Shown here piece after piece: positions 44,456 through 57,332 of a stretch of DNA of 64,000 nucleotides (position 1 is its first letter; every line of letters begins with the position of its first letter). This DNA is from Ailurus styani (lineage: Eukaryota; Chordata; Mammalia; Carnivora; Ailuridae). Position numbers and translations under genes: made by a program. Where the stretch lies: positions 62,699-126,698 of the forward strand of contig LNAC01001205.1 of the NCBI GenBank assembly GCA_002007465.1, written 5' to 3'. The notes under the pieces were generated by a model. That model was not told the DNA's origin, searched no databases, and saw nothing but the letters and a program-made list of their open reading frames with translations.

Positions 44456-47029
44456 TTGTTTATCAAAACCGCTTTCTCCCTCCCTTGGAGAATTTGTTAA
44501 CCAATCCGCTGTAGGTTTTTATAGATGAATGGGAAATTCTAAGATCTACACCTGCTCAACAAAGAGACTGAACTGCAACTTACCAAAGAAAGTAACGAGG
44601 AAGCCCTTTAAGAGGAGAAATAAATGTTAAAATCAGCATTTCAAACAGGACCAAAGAGAAGCAATATCAGTGCCATGCGGAAAGGCAACAGAGTAACTGT
44701 AAGAATAACAGAAACACATTCTGGAGCTGTTCCCTTTATACAGTGTTGATAAAATTTGTTAATACCATATGTTAGTCGTATGGAGGGAGGCCTGGGCTGA
44801 CTATGAATTTTGGAATGTTACCAGCAAACTTGTAAGATCTCAAGTCGCAGATTTGCTGAACTGCTCATCTCTGTGCAGGCGGGGGCTGGAGGTTGAAGGA
44901 GAAAGGGAAGGAGGAAAGCTGTTTTGTGTGCGTCTTGAGCTGAGTGAGGCTGGACAGGACATCTTCTTGTCAATCTCCATCAGTTCTCTATGTCGATGTT
45001 TAAATGGAGGCAAATGCTCCTGCTTTGTTGGTAGATGACTTGTGATTAAACTGCATTTTAACAGAGCACCCTGACTGGCCATCAGGCTAGCCAGCTGTGA
45101 GATTAACGGGGCCACATACACTAATTGGGACCGGTCAAGTACAGCCTCATTTGTTAAATCAATAGACCCGTGAGAGGAAGAAAAGAAACAAGAAGCAGGA
45201 GGATGTCTCTGAGGACCTCGTTTTGTGCCCATTTTTTGTATCTGCTACCAAGTGGACTCATCCTGTTTAAATCTTTGTGCTGTGGCTTTTACACGGTTTG
45301 TCCTTAGTTCTTCAGGTCAAACTGAAACCTGGAGAAGGAAACTCTCTTCATTGCCTTAGCTCTTGCCCAAAACTGAACTCCAGTTTCCTGCGGGATATAG
45401 CAAGGGAAATGCTGTTTTCAAGATGCAGAAGCCTGGGGTCACTGGAGTCCTCTCTCTCCTGACTCACACCTTCCGATTCTCAGGACATTTATTTCCCCAG
45501 AATCAGAGGACAGAAAGGGACATTTCAAAAGTTTTAAAGAGATGAATTATTTCCCCCATTGAGTCAAAGAGAAGCCATCGCACTTGCTAAATTTCCGAGT
45601 GCCCATTCTTCTGGCAAAGCATTTTTTCCAACATGTTTTACTAATCCTTAAGTTGGAAGTTTGTGGTGTCTTCACTGATCAGAAGACTCCCAGTGAATTC
45701 CATCCTCAGATTCTTGTCACCAGTGTCTTGCTTTCATGGAAAGACGTATAGTTCTAAACAAAGACCCCATTTCAATCTTTCTTGCTTGCATGAGATCAAT
45801 TTTTTGTCCTTGGTTTTCTTTTCTCCCTTTCTCCCCACTGCTTTGTTGGAAAACTCTAGGGCTTGAGTTATTGTAGCATAACTCATGCCTAGATGCTGGA
45901 GGGGTACGTGGCCTTCAGGTTTGTGCCTAGCTATGCTGAAGGCATGAGTTATTACACAATAATTCATGTCATGTCATATCTTATTGCTTAATTAACTTTC
46001 CTTTCAGACTAACACATTTTGCATCAGCAAATGTGGTGCCCTCATATGACTTAAAAGCGCTCCTTTATTTCATACCAGTGGGTCAGGCAGGAATACTGTA
46101 GAACAATTTATTAAAGGTGAGTTGAATCTCAGAGCTGGAATAAAACCCATCATCTTTTATGTAAATAAAACTTCAAGACTGCCCTCTAGATTAGAGGAAA
46201 CAGAAAAAGTCATGACTGCCAGTCTTTTGTATCCTAGTAAAAAGAAGAGTCAGTTTCTGGCATTTGTACTGATAAAGGAATAGCAGAAAAGTGTCCCCCC
46301 CGCCCCGCCACCATTCATCATATAACTGTTCCGACTTCAAAACATCTGCTATCCCATTGGTTTTTTGTTTTGGGGGGGTGTTGTTTTTGGGGAAAAAATG
46401 GTTTTAGGTCTGCAGGTGCGATCTCAAGGGATAAAACATCTGTGGTTTGCCTTAGAAAACGAGGAGGAATATATGCAAAACTGGCAGATGATATCAGCTG
46501 CTGCTAAGTAACAACCGTCACAGTATTTATTATAAAGCCTCACAAATTCACAAATTGGGAATCTGTATTTCAGGGCCCAGCACATTTTCCCAGCTGCGCA
46601 TCCCAGCTTAAGTTCTGTCCATGGGCCAGGAGCAAACTGTACATTTACTTGAACTTCTCAAGTTCAGCTCACTCTTTGGTTCTCAGATAAGTATTAGTCC
46701 CTTGCAACAAAAAGAAGTACAAGTTGCATCTTTGGTTCTGTGGAGAATATAGCTGTAATAACAATTATGGTTATAAGACAGGTTTGTCCCGCTTATTGGC
46801 GGCTAGCCAAGAAAGGCTGAGGGCTGAGGTGAGCCAGCTGGTCAGTTAGAATGAGGTCATGCCAGTCTCCAGGGTCCTTAACTTTATAATCTGTGTGGAA
46901 TGTTGTGAATGAGGAACAAAGTTCCCATTAGTCACTAAGATGGCCTTCAAATTTAAAGGGAGAAAAACATCGAGATTTATTAATCATGGCACATCATTCC
47001 TAGCCAAATTAGTTTAGGGGAAGGAACGT
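44456..47029. other. Unique sequence with one hairpin
   Basis: No gene or interspersed repeat recognised over 2.6 kb. A 25-bp imperfect inverted repeat lies at 45865-45965 (annotated separately). Frames up to 130 codons (44840-45232, minus) have no domain. Confidence 0.45.
45865..45965. repeat. Imperfect hairpin, 25-bp arms
   Basis: The left arm, 45865-45889, and the reverse of the right arm, 45941-45965, agree at 21 of 25 positions, with a 51-bp loop. The inner halves ('taactcatgcc' against 'ggcatgagtta') pair perfectly. It could be a small MITE-like relic, or a stem-loop in RNA if transcribed. Confidence 0.7.
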
Positions 47030-47215
47030 GGAATTAGACAGCAGGCAGAATTTGAACCCTAAAACAGCCATTTGCCGGCTAGACGACCTCAAGAAATTAT
47101 TTAATATAACTAAATCTTGTTTCTTCAACTATTATATAGGACAAATACCATCTTAGGGGGTAAAGATGACAATTAAATATGTGTGAAGTATGCAGTATTA
47201 TGTCCAGGTCTCCAG
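47030..47215 (+). mobile_element. MIR SINE, plus strand
   Basis: 'ggcagaatttgaaccctaaa', 'gccggctagacgacctcaag', 'cttgtttcttcaactatta' and 'taaagatgacaattaaatat' follow the MIR tRNA-like head, core and 3' part in order. Confidence 0.7.
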
Positions 47216-50200
47216 TGAAGGAGCGTAAACAGTGGATCCTTAGATACTTTATTAATGGGTTTAGGTGAGGAAAAGTGGCCTATGACAAGTGACTCCTATG
47301 AACTCTGATAATTTTCAACAACAACCTTGCTCTAGGAACAAACACTGACTGTATGAATCAGGCAGAACATTTTGGAGAAGAGTTCATCTTCTCACACTTC
47401 CCAACAAGATAATAGAGTGATAAGTTAAGGGTATCAGAGGGCAGCCTGGTGGGGAAGAGTGATTTCTGAGGTTTGGGTGTCAAGGAAAGATCCAGGCGCC
47501 ACCCTGAAGAAGAGGCCAAGGAATATGGTTATCCAGAGGGTTACCGTATCAGAGCTTAGAAGAATCGGTGTTCCGTGGCAGAAACAAAGGAATAAAAATG
47601 CTGATATCAGGGGACCAGATGTGTCTGGACAGATTCCTTAGAAATTGGGAACCTAGAAAAGGCCTTATTTCTCAAGTAAATCAGAAGGAAGTCCCCTTCA
47701 TCTGAAATACTTCTTTCTGAAAATAATAAATTGGATTAACCACTAGTAGCCATTCATACTTGGGTATGAATTCTTACATTCACAAATGGTGTCCTCCCAA
47801 TGTCACATTTTGAGAGAAGAATTTTGATCAGAGATACTGAATGAGAGGAATAATTTTTCAATCCAAACAGTAATTTTTAAGCTCTGTTGCTTATTCCCTG
47901 CCCAAGAAGGGAATTGCATAGTGGGAGGCTGGAGCAGATGGGTTGGGCTTATGGATTTGTCCACAGTGAATGGGGAGATTGAAGTCAGACCCTGAAAGCA
48001 GCTGTTGCTGAGGAAATGGCTGAAAAGGAGAGAGATCCAATACAACTCTGACACCGGCAGCAGAATCAAGGAGGGGGAGAGGGTCAGCTGGGGCCCAGGA
48101 GAGGATAAAGGAAAAGGTCCCAAGGGCTCAAAATTTGGGAGGTATGTACCAGAGACAAATGAGTGCCCAGAGGTTGGATTTTAACTCCTTGGTAAGCCTG
48201 ATTTCTGTAGTCTTAACATTGCTACTGGTGCTAACTGGCCATCTGGAATACCACAAGGGAAAGATTATTCTGTGTAGAGCAACCTAATGGAGGCCTTACT
48301 ATCAAAGAAGCTACAGAAGAACATTGGGCATGTAGGAAAGAGAGAAATTAAGACAGTGAAAAGCTAGGATGGCGGGGGGTGGAGGGCATGAAAGTGGTAG
48401 ATACCAACAACTAATTCAGTCTTTTAAAAATAATCTCCGTGAACCCTTGCATTGAAGACTGCAACCCTGGTACTTAGGATGACCATTGGTGTTTCAAAAG
48501 CAGGCTGGAATTTGCTGTTGCTTTATTAGAGGCTCTCAAATATCACATGTTCCCCAACAGTATGGCAGTCCAATGTACCATGGGCATCCTTTGGCCTGGA
48601 ATAAGCAATCTGGAGCAAGAAGACAATGTTGGGTGTAGAGCGGAGGAGGATGTCTGATTAACCGTGGGGTTCTCCATGCCAAGGCAGGTCTGTATGTGAG
48701 AACTGTAGGCATTTAGCTGACCCCTGCTAATGCTCAGCTTTTCCTACTGCTCAGAAATCTATACAACTATCCCCAAGAGCCGTTGTCTCTATGCGCTTGA
48801 ATTAACATGGGTGTGCATGAAAAACTGTGTACTCCCCTATGTATGATCACAAACTGGCCCTCAAATACAAAGAAACTCAATAAACTTTGCCAAATCTGTC
48901 TGGCCAAAGGCCTTACCAGAGCAGTGGAAGAGCCAACCACGTTCTGCCTTTACCCGGAGTGTTGGAGCAAGTCCCACACTCCGGGGACGGCCTGGAGGCG
49001 CCCTCCAGAACACAGCAGGTGCTGCATCTGAAGCAAAGCTCCCCATCTCGTTTTTCCCCCTGCATCAGCAGCACACAGCTGCCTTCAGTCCCTTAGCTGG
49101 GAAGGGAGTGGAGCTTCCCACCTTCTTCTTGAAGTGGCATCAGCTGCGCCCCTTCTCCTGTGGCTCCACCCACATTCCACAGCTCTCTTCAATAGCTGTT
49201 CACTTGGCCACCTCTAACCCCCTCTTGGCAGGGAGTCCTGGCCAAGTTTCTGACCACAGCTGTTCCACCTAGAGTAGAGCTGATGGGTCAGAGAATGACC
49301 CCGAACAGCTGCATGACTCAGGATAGGCTGGAAGGAGAAGAAGAATGTGTACAATCTCCAGCTTTGATGAAGATGTAAGCATCTGCAGGCACACATGCCT
49401 CTGTGTATGCAGGTACAGGGGAGGGAGCTGGGTGTGGGGCCACAAGGCAGGTGTGTGCATATTTGCTGGGGAAGGGTGTGGGTGTGGCAGTGGCTGAAAG
49501 TATACGTAGTTGGTGTTGTGGAGTGGGTGATGCATGGACATTATTAGATCTGACTTTTGAAAATGTGGCAAGCCAAATTAAATTTAGGTGTGTCAAGATG
49601 ATCTTCCAGATATATTTAGAGCACCATACATCTACACTAGTCTCATTGTTTATAGGGTTCAGGCATGTGAAGCGAGCTGTTTAAAGAACATCTAAGCCTT
49701 TATTCACACAAATCAGTGCTTTTTAGTTTAGCCAAAGTCTTCAAGTGTTGCTCAGAGGTTCTTGGGTACTCTTTGAAGCCCTCTGCCTAGGGCTACACTT
49801 AAAGATCAAGTTTACTCAAAATCTCTGCTTTGTCACAGCCCAGATGCTCAGGTGCCTGATGGCATCGGCCACAGGGCTATACAAAGCAGGGTGTGCAACC
49901 TCCCAATGGACATCCTTAAGGGCTTCATTCCTCTACCAGGATTTGGCTCTGATTACCTCATTTCCTGCCTCCTCACTACTACACAGCCTAATAGGAGTGC
50001 TGGAACCTGGTATGATGCTAATTTCTGGGAAGCACAGGCCGCACTTGATTTCTGGGGGACACCCTCACTTGATGTTTCAGAGTCCATGTCCCCACTTGTT
50101 GATTGTGTTTTATGTCCAAGAACATGATTTCAGTTTGTCCTCCAGATACCGACAAACACAGTGTCCCCTACCGAACAGTTATAATTTGTGAGTCAGGTTT

Positions 50201-50424
50201 CTTGTTATAGTCTCGTGGTTTGCTTTAGTATATATTTTCTTATCCTAGTGCAATGGGAACATTTTTTTTTAACAATTGCGAAAAAACAAAAACAAAAAAA
50301 ACCCAAAACCAAATCCCTGAGAAACATGTGCCTCTCTTTCCAGGTCATTAGTAACTATTAATTGAATTAGAATTTAAGGTCATTCAAAGCTCCTCCCATA
50401 ATCTGAGTCTACTGTATGCATCAT
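47216..50424. other. Unique sequence, no recognised feature
   Basis: Over 3 kb without a recognisable repeat or gene. 48890-49260 is GC-richer with CpG dinucleotides but far short of a CpG island. Frames near 49214-49600 and 49745-50191 overlap in several frames and show no domain. Confidence 0.45.
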
Positions 50425-50848
50425 CTCAGGCTCACTGAGTTATTGAACATCTACTATGTTCAAGGCACCTTCCTGGGCTGGTGGTGATTATGTGATGAGC
50501 AAGGTGTAGGTCCATTTTACAATTTCTTACAATCTCTTGGTGTAATAAGGCAGAACCAGCTAACTATATGCATGCTGGGAGTGGCATAGAGGGGATTGAT
50601 TCCTGTTGAAGGAATGGGTGGGATATGATGGAGAAGATGACATGTGAGGTTGAGCTAAAGAATGAATAGAAGACTTTCTATCAAAATTAAAGAAAAGGGG
50701 ATGCCTGGGTGGCTCAGTTGGTTAAGCAGCTGCCTTCAGCTCAGGTCATAATCTCGGTGTCCTGGGATCGAGCCCCACATCAGACTCCTTGCTCAGTGGG
50801 AATCCTGCTTCTCGCTCTGCCTGCTCTGCCTGCCCCTCGCCCTGCTTG

Positions 50849-50893
<45 letters not shown>

Positions 50894-51240
50894 AAATAAA
50901 TAAAATCTTTGGGGGGAAAAAAGCAAAATTAAAGAAAGGACATTGCAGCAGAAGAAGTCATGGTGTGAGAAGAACCATGGAGACATTATCATAACATAAC
51001 AGGACAGGACCAGTTTGATTAAAGCTTGTTTTATTTAGGTACCAGTTGAGACTGGCAAAGGTAGATGGGGTCAGTTTTTTAAAGGACCTCAGAGACCAGT
51101 CTGAGGAGATTTGACCTTGGGGAGCCATTGAAGTTAAAAATACTAAGAGGAATGTAGGGGAGAGACAAGAAATTATATCACAGGTGTCAATTAAGATTAG
51201 TAACATGAAGGTGTGATAGGCACTGAAGTCCTTTCTTATT
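50425..51240 (-). mobile_element. L2 LINE, minus, split by a SINE
   Basis: 50425-50680 ('ttattgaacatctactatgt', 'gaggttgagctaaagaatga') and 50938-51240 ('accagtttgattaaagcttg', 'ttggggagccattgaag') are consecutive reverse-L2 segments. The SINE at 50696-50923 lies between them. Confidence 0.68.
50682..50937 (+). mobile_element. CAN SINE (older subfamily) with 14-bp TSD
   Basis: The body is 50696-50923 and starts 'aggggatgcctgggtggctc'. It has a B box fitting the consensus ('gatcgagcc') and a (CT)n tract at 50852-50890. The tail is unusual: G-rich 'ttggggggaaaaaa'. The target-site duplication 'caaaattaaagaaa' is exact at 50682-50695 and 50924-50937. Confidence 0.96.
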
Positions 51241-52039
51241 GTCGTTAGCAACTGGAGACAACTTACAGCTAAAAACAAGGATGATAGATGGACTTGCTAA
51301 CAAGGGGCTTTCAGAAAGAATCAGTAAAGCAACCCCATGATGTGGGTACAGCAGAGAAGAGTCATCTTTTGGAGAGACCTGAGCTGGTGAGTCAGTATTT
51401 ACCCTCTTCATCTTCCCTCCAAGTGATGTGGGGGGCATATTAACTTCTTTCCCCATGCCCAACCAAACCAGGTGTCTCCTATAGAATTACTCAAGAAATC
51501 TGAAAGCCTTATGAAGAAGGGAAGACTGTTAAGAATCTTTGCTATGCTTAGATGCCCCCAAACACTTCGGATGTTAGCTCCTAGAACAGACTAAGATGGT
51601 GAGTCAGAAAATATTAAAGTTATTCCCCACATTTTGCTAGTTTCACACAGATTGAAGTTTATGTAGCAGGGATCCCAAGTTTGGAGAAACTGATAAATAT
51701 CTATGGCTCACAGCCCCAGGAAAATGCACATACTCACTCATGCCCAAAATGTTGCAAACAATTGTAGGGAAGTTCACGAATCCTCTGAAGTCAGTTCATG
51801 GACCCCTTAGATAAATGTGTTTCTAGCCTGAACAATCAGGTAGATGTTGGTACCATTAAACAAAGGAGGATGACAATAAGGTAAGCAGTTTGTAGAAACC
51901 CAAAATCTATTTAATCACCCCCAAAACTCACTTCTAACTTCCAGACTCATCTATTCAACATCTCCATTCAAATATCCCCAAAATTCTGAAGTCCATCATA
52001 TCCCAAACTTATTAACATCTTTTCCCCAATCTTGCTCTT
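51241..52039. other. Unique sequence, no recognised feature
   Basis: Nothing supported. A 91-codon minus-strand frame (51187-51462) shows no domain. Confidence 0.45.
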
Positions 52040-52835
52040 CAGCTCATATAATTTGATTAGAACACCATCATCCCCACCACTTGCTTTAATGATATTCTTC
52101 AGCATTACCCTGGACCATTATTCTTTTCTTCTCCCCAAATCAATAAAACACAAATTCATGTTGTTCTGCACTTCACTTCTCTCCATGGCCACTATCATTT
52201 GTGAGGAGTATAACTTGGGTTAATGTGTCCATCAGCTTATTGTTTGGGCTCTTCCAATATATTTAACCTACTCTAACAAAAGCAATATTTTAAAATAATA
52301 ATATGATCATTTCACTTTAATGCTCGAGCCCGTCAATGGCTATCAGTCCTTAAGATAAAGTCCACCCTCCTCTGCTTAGGCACTTGGCAGTTTCCTATCT
52401 GGCCTGGATGTTTTCCATCCTTCCTCTGTCTCCTTATCTTCCATATCCAACAGTCACACTGCACCAATCCATCTTTCCTCAAGACACCATGCTTTCCTTT
52501 TTCTCTGGAAGTTTTTCCTTGCATCCTCCTTCACCTTGCCAGGTAACCATACTTCTAACCATACTTCAGGTCTCAAATTAGAGATCACCTCAGGAAGGCT
52601 TTTTCTGACCTTCCCCCAGGTCTGGATCAGAGGCCTCTCCTTTGTTCTTTCAGAGCACCCTGTATGTACTTGTAGAGTACTGGGGACAACCCTCTAGTAT
52701 TGACTGTTTACCAATCAATATCTCTCTGGAGACTATCAATTTCTTGAAAGCAAGGATGGGTTCATGATCATGTTCCTAAGACATATTTCAGTTGGGGAAC
52801 AGAGTAGGTACTCAAAAAGCACGTGGTAAGGGAAT
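52040..52835 (+). mobile_element. L2 LINE, plus strand
   Basis: L2 words in order: 'caatggctatcagtccttaa' with 'gataaagtccaccctcctct', 'caccatgctttcctttttct', 'gatcacctcaggaaggcttt', 'agagcaccctgtatgtactt' and 'gtaggtactcaaaaagcacg'. This is the longest L2 in the window, covering the ORF2 3' part and 3' end. Confidence 0.75.
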
Positions 52836-53071
52836 AAGCAGGCAACTGAGCAGTAAGTGGAAATTAGAAAGTGGGATCATAGTATGAAGAGGAAGGAAGC
52901 CCAGGGGAAACTTATTTTCTAATTTTCTTGATCCTGGCAACCACTGGTATCCTCACTGCTGTCACCACACCTTTGTTCTTACCACTTCTTTTAGTTGTAG
53001 AACGTAAGTTCTACCACTTACCTTCTACTTGGGAGGGCCTCTTTCTTCCTGCTGCTTGTGTACGTGCACAT

Positions 53072-53124
<53 letters not shown>
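53072..53124 (+). repeat. (CA)n microsatellite
   Basis: About 26 uninterrupted CA units after 'gtacgtgcacatg'. Likely polymorphic. Confidence 0.98.
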
Positions 53125-53125
<1 letters not shown>

Positions 53126-54625
53126 TCCTTTGAGAAGACTTGCCTAACTCTTCAATACCTGCATTGGTTTCTTAGTTCTCCAAACTCCTTTGGAACTCAC
53201 TATTCATAAAAATACATTTTAGTATGTGACTACATACTGTCTCGTAACATCTGTAATTGCTTCATTTGAATAAGTTTTGTATCCACATTGAGATAACAAG
53301 ACTCATTTCACTTCTAAGGTAAAAGGTACTTTTTCGCCCTTCAAACCTATCACAGACCTGGATACTTAGTGACATACTGAAAAAAGTTGGTGCTTAATAA
53401 CCCATGTGGATGACTTAATATCATTATTAATGGTCATCAATTTTTTTTCTGTACAGCAACAAAACCTTATGAAAATTTCCTAGTTATCTCATTTCCAACC
53501 CAGGTGTAAATCAGGGAGCTTGGCCCTACTTGAGAAGGGTGATAGCTGTTCCACTTTCAATCAAAGCATCAAGCCCAGAAAATCCACTCATTTAGTAAAC
53601 AAACACTTACTAGGGTAAATTATGTGCCAAGCCCTCTCCCCTCTCACCATCATCCCCACACTCCTACCTACCTGTCATAACCCTTTATAATGGTGACTGT
53701 CAGTTTCTCTTGATGCAGAGCCTGAGACAGGGATTCTTGCATTAGTGTTCTTGGGGAAATAGGAGTGAAGACCAGCAGAATAAGACAGGAGAAGAAAGCT
53801 AAACTTTTATGTGGTCCCATCTGGAGTCTGACTCCAGCCTAGTCCCATGGGGAGCACTGAAGTATGCATTTCGCTTTAGAATTAGACCTAGCTTGAGACA
53901 AGGAGCTGACTTTTTCTACTCCCTTATTCACTGGCTGCCAGCTGGTGATGGGTTATATCTCCAGGGTGCAGAGGTTCCCATTCAGCCAAGGGTGATTCTA
54001 TAGAGAAGGGACAGCTGTAAGCTAACAGTCAACATCCTTAGCAGCTGGAGTATGCAGGCCCTGGTCTGGCAGAATGGGTCTGCATGAGACAGCAAGAGCA
54101 TCCATAATAAATGAAGACAGAACTATTCTTATCAAGATGATACTCTGCTCTACCTGGTAAATCTAGGAAAGAATCAAGAACAATCCTTAAACACAGGAAT
54201 GGCCTCGTTTTAGCAAAAGAGAGTTGGGGGTCTGTGTGAGATGATCAACGATACAGTGAGAATGGTCACACGGTGCTAGGGAACTCGTCCTCCTTGATTA
54301 GAGAACAACTGTAGATAAAACAATTCTTCAAGCCATCTAGTCTGCCTTTAATCAAAAAAGAAGAATGTGTCGACTTGGGGAGATGATTTAAGATGTGATC
54401 AATGCCAAGCCAGCTAAAACTATTCCAGATTATAAATGATCTAACTGTATTCTTTATTCTCACCAGTGCTAGCTCAGTTACCTCCAGCCTCCCCTGAGAA
54501 TCTATATGGAACAACAGGAACATCTGAAGCAAGAGTTCATGTTGCTTTAATGCTTGATAATTTTCTATCACTCTATCCATCACACACAGTTCTGGTTATC
54601 AAGCCCAAATAAGCCATAGTCATTT

Positions 54626-54628
<3 letters not shown>
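53125..54628. other. Unique sequence, no recognised feature
   Basis: A weak reverse-MIR patch may lie at 53580-53690 ('acacttactagggtaaatta'). Otherwise nothing; a 105-codon minus-strand frame (54266-54583) has no domain. Confidence 0.42.

Positions 54629-54676
<48 letters not shown>
54629..54676 (+). repeat. (AC)n microsatellite
   Basis: Twenty-four pure AC units, flanked by 'catttaaa' on the left and 'tttaaactt' on the right. Confidence 0.98.
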
Positions 54677-54678
<2 letters not shown>

Positions 54679-55274
54679 TAAACTTTTGCTTTAGAGCAAA
54701 AGCTATTTACCTCTGATACAGAAAAATCTTGAACTCAAAACAGACACTTTGTTAGGCAGAGCAAGGTTAACTTGCTGTCATGTCTACTTCGCTTCAGTCT
54801 CTATTCTCAGTACACAGAACAAACTCTGACAGAAGGAAAACGTGATTTTCATAGCCATTCATATGTTGGCCTTTTTCAGGTGGTTTTCTCCTTTGGTGGA
54901 ACTGACCAGCCATGCAGTAGCACCTTTCACAATTCTGGCCTAGAAGTCTCCCACTTCTCAGGCCCCGTGTGCACACTGGCATGACATAGCTATCTATCCA
55001 TTCCAGGGTGTGGCAGGATTATGTTTTATGGGACCCAGTTTCTGCTAAGCTTCCTCAGGCCCCTGCATGCCAGGCAAACCGTTTGCAGGCTCAGAAAGAA
55101 ATGTTCCAAAGTACAGATAGACAGCAGTCACTGCCCCTGAATTACAGTAAAGAGCATGCCATTAAAAATGTTTGTAACGGCTTGTGGATAATGCAGAGCA
55201 ATTAGCAATCAATTGGCATCTTAATGGCACAGGATACAGAAGGAATTCCAAGAGTGAACTTCATGATTGTACTT
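54677..55274. other. Unique sequence, no recognised feature
   Basis: No repeat or gene recognised. Confidence 0.45.
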
Positions 55275-55495
55275 CCATGAGTCATTTCAAATAGGCAAAC
55301 TCACAGAAGAATAGAGTAGAATGCCAGGGGGTGGGATGGTGGGGAATGAGGAGTGCTGTTCAACACTTCGGTAAGAATTAACAATACTGCACTGCACACT
55401 TAAAAATTTATTAAAAGCTTAGATCTCATGTTAAGTGTTCTCAGTACAATAAAAAATGATAAATCCAAAGAAATAAAAATTAAAAAAATTAAAAA
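55275..55495 (+). mobile_element. Old L1 3' end
   Basis: L1MB-like words: 'catgagtcatttcaaatagg', 'tgccagggggtgggatggtg', 'cactgcacacttaaaaattt' and 'tctcatgttaagtgttctca'. It is followed by an A/T-rich tail. Confidence 0.68.
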
Positions 55496-55639
55496 ACACT
55501 TGAAAAGTTTTCTTAAGCTTCTCTCTAAAGCTGAAGACTTGCACCACCTCAGGGCTCTATATGAATGACCTAGCAAGTAACCACATACATCTGCGTCCAC
55601 CTACTTGGCCATGTAAAAGGAAACTGCAAGAGTTAAACA

Positions 55640-55757
55640 AATGCCAGCATCCATCAATAAGCAGAGACAGGTCTTATTATCTTTATAAATGTAATATCTG
55701 TGTAGCCCTAACCCCGATATAAAGGAGGCACTCAATGGATGTTTGTTAAGTGAAACA
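55640..55757 (+). mobile_element. L2 LINE 3' end
   Basis: 'gacaggtcttattatcttta' and 'ggcactcaatggatgtttgt' followed by 'taagtg' match the L2 3' terminus. Confidence 0.6.
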
Positions 55758-55836
55758 ATTTTTTGGAGGTCCACTTCTGTAATTTTCCAGGGATATATTG
55801 AATTATGTCAGACCAACTCTGGATGATTAGATCTAT

Positions 55837-56068
55837 AAAAACTGGGGGAGGGGTGCCTGGGTGGCTCAGTGGGTTAAAACCTCTGCCTTCGGCTCAGGTC
55901 ATGATCTCAGGGTCCTGGGATGGAGGCCCGCATCAGGCTCTCTGCTCAGCAGGAAGCCTGCTTCCTCCTCTCCTTGTCTCTCTGCCTGCCTCTTTGCCTA
56001 CTTGTAATCTCTCTCTCTCTGTGTCAAATAAATAAATAAATCTAAAAAAAAAAAACAAAACTGGGGGA
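55837..56068 (+). mobile_element. CAN SINE (young subfamily) with 12-bp TSD
   Basis: The body is 55850-56056 and starts 'ggggtgcctgggtggctcag'. The B box is altered ('gatggaggc'). The target-site duplication 'aaaactggggga' lies at 55838-55849 and 56057-56068. The young-subfamily pyrimidine stretch is present. Confidence 0.95.
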
Positions 56069-56939
56069 AATGCCCAGTTAACGAAACTTTATGTATGTCC
56101 AAACGATTATCTATATCGACCTTTCTAATCATTGGTGGATTCTTTAAATATTACAAATAAGAACCTCTCTCATTTTAGGGGTCATGAAGCCTTAATATTA
56201 GTCTGCTACTTGGTCCACCATTATGGTCTGCTTTACTGAGAGACATTGGATGCTGCCAGATTTCTGAGACCTGAAAGCACAGATCTACCTTCATAAAAAA
56301 ATATACGTATGTATGGTTGTTTTTCCAATATATTTCTCCCTAATCTGTCTGCAACTATGCCAAGACTTCTTTCTGCAACTATGCCAAGACTTCTTTTTAT
56401 ATAGAGAATATAAATGAAAATAGTTATACAAAAGCTTCTGGAAAGAAAGGAAATTATTTAGATGACTTTCAAAATAACACTCAAAGTTATCTAAAAGAAG
56501 AAGGTTATTGACCATGTTATTTTGAAGCTGAAGATATTTTAAAATTTTTGCTCTTGCTTTGACAATGATGACTGTGAGTACATACAGGAGAGAAATGATC
56601 AGAATTTTCTTTTAGAGTAACAAAAAAATAGGCCTATTAGCTTAATTATTAATAATAATCAACACAAAATTAAAATGACAATGGCCAAAACTGGCACTTG
56701 GTAAAATTTGTTGGAGATTTGAAAGCCATAAAACCTGACCTGAAAAACAAACTACACAGGAAAAAAAGGAATAAAATGTAAAACTGAAATTTTACATGGT
56801 GAATTTGTATTTGACTAAAAATTAAATAAATAGAAAAATCAATTTGTTGGCTCAAGGGTTATATTTGAATTGATAATATATGAATACGCATGTGCATAAA
56901 ACTGAGAAGACAAAAAATATATAGGAGAAAAAACAATTT
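56069..56939. other. AT-rich unique sequence with a 24-bp tandem
   Basis: No gene or interspersed repeat recognised. It contains a perfect 24-bp tandem duplication at 56349-56396. Confidence 0.45.
56349..56396. repeat. Perfect tandem duplication, 2 x 24 bp
   Basis: The unit starting 'ctgcaactatgccaagactt' at 56349-56372 is repeated without a mismatch at 56373-56396. Identity implies a recent slippage or duplication event. A minus-strand frame reads KKSWHSCR twice because of it, but the frame is not a credible gene. Confidence 0.97.
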
Positions 56940-57300
56940 ATCTCACTCTCTTGCCCCTAGCCACTCATATTTCTTTACTGGATACAGCAACTATGTGTAA
57001 GTTCTTGTATTACCTCCCAAAGATATAATTCTACTCTGAATCCAGAAATAGAATTGTTATGTAAAAAGTTGTGTTCATCTTAAATTTTGATGGATTTGGA
57101 TAAGTTGCCCATGAAAGTTCTACCAATTTACATTCTTACCACTTTATTAGGGTGTTTTCATCTTTGCTAGGTTTACAGGTGAAAAATGATATTTTATTAC
57201 AGTTTTAATGTGTATTTCTCTTATTATAAGGGAGGTTAGTCATTTTTTCTTATGTTTAAGAACCATAGGAATTTCCCTTTATGTGAGTTGGCTAGCATTT
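56940..57300 (-). mobile_element. Very old L1-like LINE, minus strand
   Basis: 'gttctaccaatttacattct', 'ggtgaaaaatgatattttat' and 'taatgtgtatttctcttatt' follow the reverse of an L1 ORF2 C-terminal region as seen in ancient copies. Too decayed to assign a subfamily. Confidence 0.5.
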
Positions 57301-57332
57301 TGTCTCAGCGCCATTAGTCAGTTACCTATTTT

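Noticed and set aside
48890..49260. CpG island or promoter
   Set aside because: The CpG density is only locally raised and the stretch is short. There is no TATA or initiator arrangement that stands out.
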